Source of the DNA: JBBDIO01 sp040880365
GTDB taxonomy: Bacteria; Chloroflexota; Anaerolineae; Caldilineales; Caldilineaceae
DNA length: 29,160 nt
Direction: 5' to 3'
Assembly (NCBI GenBank): GCA_040880365.1
Contig: JBBDIO010000151.1
Location: forward strand, 1-29,160
Positions within the stretch are counted from its first letter, which is position 1, and every line of letters begins with the position of its first letter. This document shows, one piece after another, positions 24,764 through 29,160 of this stretch. Made by a program: the position numbers and the translations under genes. A model generated the notes under the pieces. It saw only the letters and a program-made list of their open reading frames with translations, had not been told where the DNA came from and searched no databases.

Positions 24764-25945
24764 TCAACGCAAAATTGCCTTGGCGATACCCTGATAGCCG
24801 CGCGCTGCGGCAAAGAGATCATCGAGTTTCAAACGTTCATCGATTACATGGGCGTCGGCTTCCTGGGCAGGCCCAAAGCCAATCGTCGGCACCCCGGCAA
24901 CTCCGGCGCTATAGGCGGCATTGGTGCAAAACCGATAGGCCGATAGCTCCGGTTGCAAACCCGCTTGCATCAAACCCGCGCGGGCTGCCTGCACAAACCA
25001 GGCATCTTCGGCATATAGCCAGGCTGGAAAGAACTTTGCAAGCTCCAGGCGCGCGCCGGTGAAAGCAGTATAGCTGCCGGTCGCGATGACTGCATTGGGT
25101 TGAATATCGCCCAGCTGGGCCAGCCCCACAATCGCGCCCAGCACATCTTCGGCGCTTTCGCCGGGCAAAAGCCGCCGGTCATAGGTTGCGCGGCAGATGC
25201 TGGGGATCACCGAATGGCCGGGATAGGGGTCGGAGATAATGTCGGTTAAGGCCAGAATTGCCGGCCCCATCAGTTCATGCACGGGCAATTCGATGGCCTC
25301 CACAGCCTCGATTACCTGGACCATATCCAGCACCGCATTGCGCCCCAACTGGGGCGAAGACGAGTGCGCCGGGCGTCCGATGGTTTCCAGATGCACCTCG
25401 GCGCGGCCACGGCCACCGCGCACCAGATTCAGCCCCGATGCTTCGCCAATTACCACCAGATCCGGCGGCGTGCGCGCCATGACAGCCTGCAACGCGATAC
25501 CTTCCAACACCTCCTCCAGCGTCGATGCGCTCACCACCACACGCCCGTGCAACTGGCTGCGGTCCAACCCAGCGGCTGCATAGATCATGGCCGCCAGTGC
25601 GCCTTTCATATCGGCGCTGCCGCGGCCAAAGAGTGTCCCATCTTCGACGGCACCGCCAAAGGGATCAGTTGTCCAGGGCGTACCCGAAGTGACCCCGACC
25701 GTGTCGGTGTGCGCATCGAACAAAACCGTCCTACCCGGCTGCGCCCCGTTGATAACCCCCACCACACTGCCATTCTCATCGACCCAGACTTCATCAAACG
25801 CCAGGCTGCGCATCTCGGCCTCGACGCGCTGCGCCACCGCCCGCTCCTCGCCGCTGAGACTGGGCAACCGGATCAGTGCCTGGGCAAATTCCACCATGTT
25901 TTCCAGATCAAAGTTTTCCAGATCAAGCGCGTGCGTCACCGTCAT
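24764..25945 (-). CDS. M20 family metallopeptidase (ArgE/DapE/YgeY-like)
   Basis: The 393-residue product is a di-zinc amidohydrolase of the M20 family, which removes acyl groups from amino acids or cleaves small peptides in the cytoplasm. The metal and catalytic residues are in place: H79 and D81 (DAHTDTVG), bridging D112 (GRGSADMKG), catalytic E144 and ligand E145 (TLEEVLEG), E168 (IGEASG) and H366 (ADAHVIDE). The inserted dimerisation domain runs from about 180 to 290. The pattern around DAHTDTVGV and GRGSADMKG is closest to the YgeY-type group in my judgement; the substrate is not determinable. GAGGAG stands 6 bases before the ATG. A 15-base tandem duplication near the start codes DLENFDLEN. 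Confidence 0.93.
   Translation of the reverse strand: MTVTHALDLENFDLENMVEFAQALIRLPSLSGEERAVAQRVEAEMRSLAFDEVWVDENGSVVGVINGAQPGRTVLFDAHTDTVGVTSGTPWTTDPFGGAVEDGTLFGRGSADMKGALAAMIYAAAGLDRSQLHGRVVVSASTLEEVLEGIALQAVMARTPPDLVVIGEASGLNLVRGGRGRAEVHLETIGRPAHSSSPQLGRNAVLDMVQVIEAVEAIELPVHELMGPAILALTDIISDPYPGHSVIPSICRATYDRRLLPGESAEDVLGAIVGLAQLGDIQPNAVIATGSYTAFTGARLELAKFFPAWLYAEDAWFVQAARAGLMQAGLQPELSAYRFCTNAAYSAGVAGVPTIGFGPAQEADAHVIDERLKLDDLFAAARGYQGIAKAILR
25898..25927. repeat. 15-bp tandem duplication in the M20 gene start
   Basis: TTTTCCAGATCAAAG is followed directly by a near-identical TTTTCCAGATCAAGC. On the coding minus strand this gives LDLENFDLEN, a five-residue duplication before the conserved domain, so it should be tolerated. 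Confidence 0.75.
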
Positions 25946-26259
25946 ATGCTACTCCTCATATGCCACCCCTCATATATGCTCTGTCCCCTGCGAAATGCCC
26001 GCAAAGTGCAAGCTGTCGAATGATTGTTTTTCAGTTTCACACACTCCCTTGCGCCTGCCAAGCGCATTATCCCGTGCCGCGCCTGTGACTGCAAGTAACC
26101 CCACATCCACACGCCCCCTCACCCTGTATCCTGATGACCCTGTTCCCGGGTTTTTCTCTCAAAACCCGGTTTACAAACACCCCCGCGTCCGCTACACTAC
26201 AGATCATTCGTACCAGGTTCTGTGTTCCGCAGAGTACACTCTGCACAGGAGATTCTTCT
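25946..26259. other. Divergent intergenic region between M20 peptidase and MoxR genes
   Basis: About 314 bases must contain promoters in both directions. I see three CATATG/CATATATG elements near 25943-25977 beside the peptidase start, and a 9-bp hairpin at 26146-26169. No confident -35/-10 pair and no small gene are visible. Confidence 0.6.
26146..26169. terminator. Hairpin upstream of moxR, possible weak terminator
   Basis: CCGGGTTTT (26146-26154) pairs perfectly with AAAACCCGG (26161-26169) around a 6-base loop. Only three T follow on the plus strand, and no U tract is present on the minus strand. There is no gene upstream to terminate in either direction, so an operator or leader hairpin is equally possible. 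Its arms share AACCCGGT with the atp operon terminator. Confidence 0.35.
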
Positions 26260-27270
26260 GTGACCACGCTTCAATCTCAGGCCCCGGATTCTGCTTACAA
26301 GTCCCCCAAAGAAGTCAAGCAAGCTCTGGGCAGCCAGCAGTATATCGCCAACGACGAAATTGCCACCACCGTCTATCTGAGTCAGATTCTGGGCAAACCC
26401 TTGCTCACCGAAGGCCCGGCAGGCGTGGGCAAAACGGAACTGGCAAAAGGCATCGCCGCCGCGACTGGCCGCGAACTGATCCGCCTGCAATGTTATGAAG
26501 GGCTGGACGAGACCAAAGCCCTCTATGAATGGGAATATGCCAAGCAGTTGCTCTATACCCAACTGCTGCGCGACAAATTGCAGGAAACGCTCGCCGGGGC
26601 CACCGGCCTGGCCGCGGCCGCCGACCGTTTGGCCCAGGAAGAAGATATCTTCTTCTCCATGCGCTTTCTACTCCAGCGGCCCCTGCTCAAGGCCATTCTC
26701 AGCGAAGCGCCCACCGTTTTACTGATCGACGAAATCGACCGCGCCGATGCCGAATTCGAAGCCTTTCTGCTCGAAGTGTTGAGCGATTTTCAGGTGAGCG
26801 TGCCCGAATTGGGCACCCTACAAGCCGTCCACCGGCCACTGGTCATTCTCACCTCCAACAACACCCGCGAGCTGAGCGAAGCCCTCAAACGGCGCTGTCT
26901 CTATCTCTTCATCGGCTATCCCAACCTGGAACAAGAGTTGGCAGTCGTGCATCTCAAAGTGCCCGAACTGAACCCCAAACTGGCGCGCCAGGCCGTGGAT
27001 CTGGTACAGGCCATGCGCGATATGGATCTGCGCAAATCGCCCAGCATCAGCGAAACCCTGGATTGGGCCAAATCGCTGGTCGCGCTCAATGCCAAACAGC
27101 TGGACGCCAACACCCTGGAAACCACCATGAGCGTGCTGCTCAAACACGAAAGCGACCTGCAAAAGGTGCGTCGCCGCATCCAGGTTTCGTCGCGTGGCGT
27201 CAGTGTAGAGAAGGATGACGATCTGGACGATCTCGACGACCTGCGCGATCTCCGCTGGCGCGATTCCTGA
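26260..27270 (+). CDS. MoxR family AAA+ ATPase (CoxD-like)
   Basis: The 336-residue ATPase belongs to the MoxR branch of AAA+ proteins, chaperone-like enzymes that mature or insert metal centres together with VWA-domain partners. Walker A GPAGVGKT is at 52-59 and Walker B VLLIDEID at 153-160. Sensor 1 is in VILTSNNTREL and the arginine region in ALKRRCLYL. The YEGLDETKALYEWEYAKQLL segment is characteristic of the CoxD-type group. The C terminus is an acidic run of Asp and Leu (DDLDDLDDL) before RDLRWRDS. The frame is open to 26134, but AGGAGA at 26247-26252 stands 7 bases before a GTG at 26260, which I take as the start. The VWA partner gene follows 66 bases later. Confidence 0.92.
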   Translation: MTTLQSQAPDSAYKSPKEVKQALGSQQYIANDEIATTVYLSQILGKPLLTEGPAGVGKTELAKGIAAATGRELIRLQCYEGLDETKALYEWEYAKQLLYTQLLRDKLQETLAGATGLAAAADRLAQEEDIFFSMRFLLQRPLLKAILSEAPTVLLIDEIDRADAEFEAFLLEVLSDFQVSVPELGTLQAVHRPLVILTSNNTRELSEALKRRCLYLFIGYPNLEQELAVVHLKVPELNPKLARQAVDLVQAMRDMDLRKSPSISETLDWAKSLVALNAKQLDANTLETTMSVLLKHESDLQKVRRRIQVSSRGVSVEKDDDLDDLDDLRDLRWRDS

Positions 27271-27336
27271 TGCGCCATCCACTATCTTGCACCGGATGAA
27301 GTTGGCTAGTGTAGAGTTGGAGAGTGAGGTTTACCG

Positions 27337-28716
27337 ATGGAAGATCGCATCATACGCTTTATCGCCGCGCTGCGCGGCGGTGGGGTGCGCATCAGTCTTG
27401 CCGAAAGCGCCGATGCCTTCATCGCGGTGGAGCATCTGGGGATTCAGAATCGCGACGACTTCAAGCTGAGTCTGCGCGCCACGCTGGTGAAGGATGCCAC
27501 CAGTTTACCCGTTTTCGACGAGTTGTTCCCCCTCTTTTTTGATAGCAGCGACAGCCCGCCCATGCAGGATGTCACCGAGGACATGTCGCCCGAAGAAGCC
27601 CAGATGCTGGCAGAAGCCATGCGCATGTTCAACGAACATCTGCGCCAGATGATGGAAAAGCTGCTGCGCGGCGATCAACTCAGCCAGGACGAGTTACGCC
27701 AGCTAGGCCAGATGGTTGGCCTGAACCGCATCGACGATCTGCGCCATCGGGAGTGGATGGCCCGACGGATGCAACGCGCCCTGCGCTTCGACGAAGTGCG
27801 CGACGCCCTGCGCGACATGATGAAATTGCTCCAGCAAATGGGCATGAATAAAGAACGGCTGGATCAGATGCGCCAATTGATTCAGGCCAACCAGGAAGCC
27901 CTGCAAGACCAGATCGGCCAGTTTGCCGGGCAGCAAATCGCCGAAAACATGAGCGAAGAGCGCCCCGAACAAGGCATCGATCAATTGATGGATCGCCCCT
28001 TTGGCGCGCTTTCAGATCGGGATATGGATCGCCTGCGCAAAGAAGTCGGGCGTTTGGCGAATCGCCTGCGCAGCCGCATCTCGCTGCGCCAGAAGCGCGC
28101 CAAAACCGGACAACTCGACGCCAAAGGCACCATCCGCGCCAACCTGAAACATGGCGGCGTCCCTATGGAGATCAAACACCGCCGCCACCGGCTCAAGCCC
28201 AAACTGGTGGTCATCTGCGATATCAGCACCTCCATGCGCCCCTGTTCAGAACTCATGTTGAGCCTGGTCCATGCCTTGCAGGATCTGGTGACCAAGACGC
28301 ACGCCTTTGCGTTCAACGACCACCTGGAATATATCTCGCCCGACTTCGTGGGGCGGCAGGCAAAAGAAGCAATCAACGAAGTCTTGATCCGGATGCCGCC
28401 CGGTCATTACAGCACCGATCTGGGCTATAGCCTGGAAGGGTTCGTCCGCGATTTCATGGACACCATCGACAGCCGCACCACGTTTATCATGGTGGGCGAC
28501 GGGCGCAACAACTACAAAGATCCGCGACTGGATATCTTTCAACAACTCGCCCGGCGCAGTCGGCGTACCATCTGGGTCAACCCCGAACCGCCCATGCTGT
28601 GGAGATCGGGCGACAGTGACATGCACCACTACGCGCCCCTCTGCGACAATGTGGTCATCGCCGCCACCCTGGGCGAGCTGACCCAGGCCGTCGACACGCT
28701 TTTGGCGCAACCCTGA
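27337..28716 (+). CDS. VWA domain-containing CoxE-like protein
   Basis: The 459-residue protein is the von Willebrand factor A partner of the MoxR ATPase. The MIDAS metal site is D295-x-S297-x-S299 in CDISTSM, with the later threonine in HYSTDLG and aspartate in MVGDGRNNY, so the metal site looks complete. The preceding 280 residues are helical and rich in Met, Gln and charged residues (FNEHLRQMMEKLL; MMKLLQQMGMNKERL), a likely client- or ATPase-binding arm. There is no signal peptide or membrane helix, so it is cytoplasmic. In CO dehydrogenase clusters CoxD and CoxE help build the Mo/Cu site, but no cox structural gene is present here. The ATG follows a GAGTGAGG stretch. Confidence 0.92.
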   Translation: MEDRIIRFIAALRGGGVRISLAESADAFIAVEHLGIQNRDDFKLSLRATLVKDATSLPVFDELFPLFFDSSDSPPMQDVTEDMSPEEAQMLAEAMRMFNEHLRQMMEKLLRGDQLSQDELRQLGQMVGLNRIDDLRHREWMARRMQRALRFDEVRDALRDMMKLLQQMGMNKERLDQMRQLIQANQEALQDQIGQFAGQQIAENMSEERPEQGIDQLMDRPFGALSDRDMDRLRKEVGRLANRLRSRISLRQKRAKTGQLDAKGTIRANLKHGGVPMEIKHRRHRLKPKLVVICDISTSMRPCSELMLSLVHALQDLVTKTHAFAFNDHLEYISPDFVGRQAKEAINEVLIRMPPGHYSTDLGYSLEGFVRDFMDTIDSRTTFIMVGDGRNNYKDPRLDIFQQLARRSRRTIWVNPEPPMLWRSGDSDMHHYAPLCDNVVIAATLGELTQAVDTLLAQP

Positions 28717-28730
28717 CCCCAAAAATCTGT

Positions 28731-28773
28731 GGGGAAAGGCGGATTGTAAACCATACACATCCGTCTTTTCCCC
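28731..28773 (+). terminator. Imperfect hairpin after the VWA gene
   Basis: GGGGAAA-GG-CGGAT (28731-28744) can pair with ATCCG-TCT-TTTCCCC (28759-28773) around a 14-base loop. It lies 15 bases past the VWA stop codon. No T run follows, so it is at best a weak or Rho-assisted terminator, or an mRNA 3' end stabiliser. Confidence 0.4.
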
Positions 28774-28799
28774 GCCGCCCAACCCAACCGATACACAAA

Positions 28800-29160
28800 A
28801 TGCAAATTCACACGGCCTATACCGCCTGGGCCACCGCCTATGATCAGGATCGCAATCTGGCTCGCGATCTGGACGCCGAAATCACGCGCCAGAGTCTCTC
28901 TCAAACCTAGTACGCCACGATCCTCGAACTGGGATGCGGAACGGGCAAGAACACACTTTTTCTTGCCCAAATCGGGCAACAGGTGCGCGCCTTCGATTTT
29001 TCCACCGGCATGTTGGAACAGGCGCGCGCCAAAGTGCGGGCAGCACAGATACCCGACAGTCAGGTCACCTTCACCCAGACCGATATCACGCGCCCCTGGC
29101 CCTGCGCTTTTGCATGGGCAACGCTCAGCGTCTGCAACCTGGTGCTGGAACACATCTGCG
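28800..29160 (+). pseudogene. Class I SAM-dependent methyltransferase, interrupted by in-frame TAG, cut by window end
   Basis: The frame from the ATG at 28800 reads MQIHTAYTAWATAYDQDRNL and continues to a TAG at 28908-28910 (codon 37). The same frame then continues without another stop to the window end. It shows YATILELGCGTGKNTLFLA (motif I, the SAM-binding loop), an acidic end of strand 2 (RAFDFSTGMLEQARAKV) and, near the edge, SVCNLVLEHI (motif post-II). Homologues run straight through the region of the TAG, so a single nonsense change, a sequencing error or a readthrough codon are the options. The acceptor substrate is unknown. I see no strong ribosome binding site for the ATG at 28800 and no good alternative start between the TAG and motif I. 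Confidence 0.75.

Overview
The window looks like a chromosomal housekeeping segment from a bacterium of the phylum Chloroflexota (class not resolved). It has a complete F-type ATP synthase operon next to an MreB-type gene, a ClpC unfoldase, a four-domain S1 protein, and a large class A penicillin-binding protein with an extracytoplasmic Ig-like domain. The taxonomic call is inference from gene content and protein character; I could not run a search. A 100-N gap flanked by an exactly repeated 55-bp sequence indicates a draft, probably short-read, assembly.

Layout. Bases 1-15841 are coded almost entirely on the minus strand. From high to low coordinates they hold a small four-helix membrane protein (15416-15835), an AtpI/AtpZ-like membrane protein (14651-15079), the ATP synthase genes atpB-atpE-atpF-atpH-atpA-atpG-atpD-atpC (14516 down to 7370) closed by a strong terminator, mreB (5999-7024), ridA (5360-5749), an rpsA-like gene (3756-5183) followed by a perfect palindromic terminator, a stretch of about 0.9 kb without a convincing gene, and clpC (182-2704) with its own terminator. 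Bases 16103-24217 run on the plus strand: an ABC-2 permease, an S9 serine peptidase, a polytopic membrane protein of unknown function and a class A PBP interrupted by the gap. Two minus-strand genes follow, an M20 metallopeptidase and a GNAT acetyltransferase, the latter overlapping the PBP 3' end. The right end is a plus-strand MoxR ATPase / CoxE-like VWA pair and a methyltransferase reading frame with an in-frame TAG, cut by the window edge.

How the genes work together. The ATP synthase operon follows the usual bacterial a-c-b-delta-alpha-gamma-beta-epsilon order. The c subunit lacks the helix-1 glutamine of sodium-binding rotors, so proton coupling is more likely. MreB and the class A PBP belong to cell-wall synthesis but are in separate transcription units. 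MoxR and the VWA protein form a chaperone-like pair whose client is not visible here.

I see no mobile element, CRISPR array, tRNA or rRNA, and no clear new defence or metabolic system. The most unusual items are the PBP that seems to end in a helix-hairpin-helix-like domain, the artefact-looking gap inside that gene (collapsing it restores one open frame of 1064 codons), the amber-interrupted methyltransferase, and structured intercistronic elements inside the atp operon.
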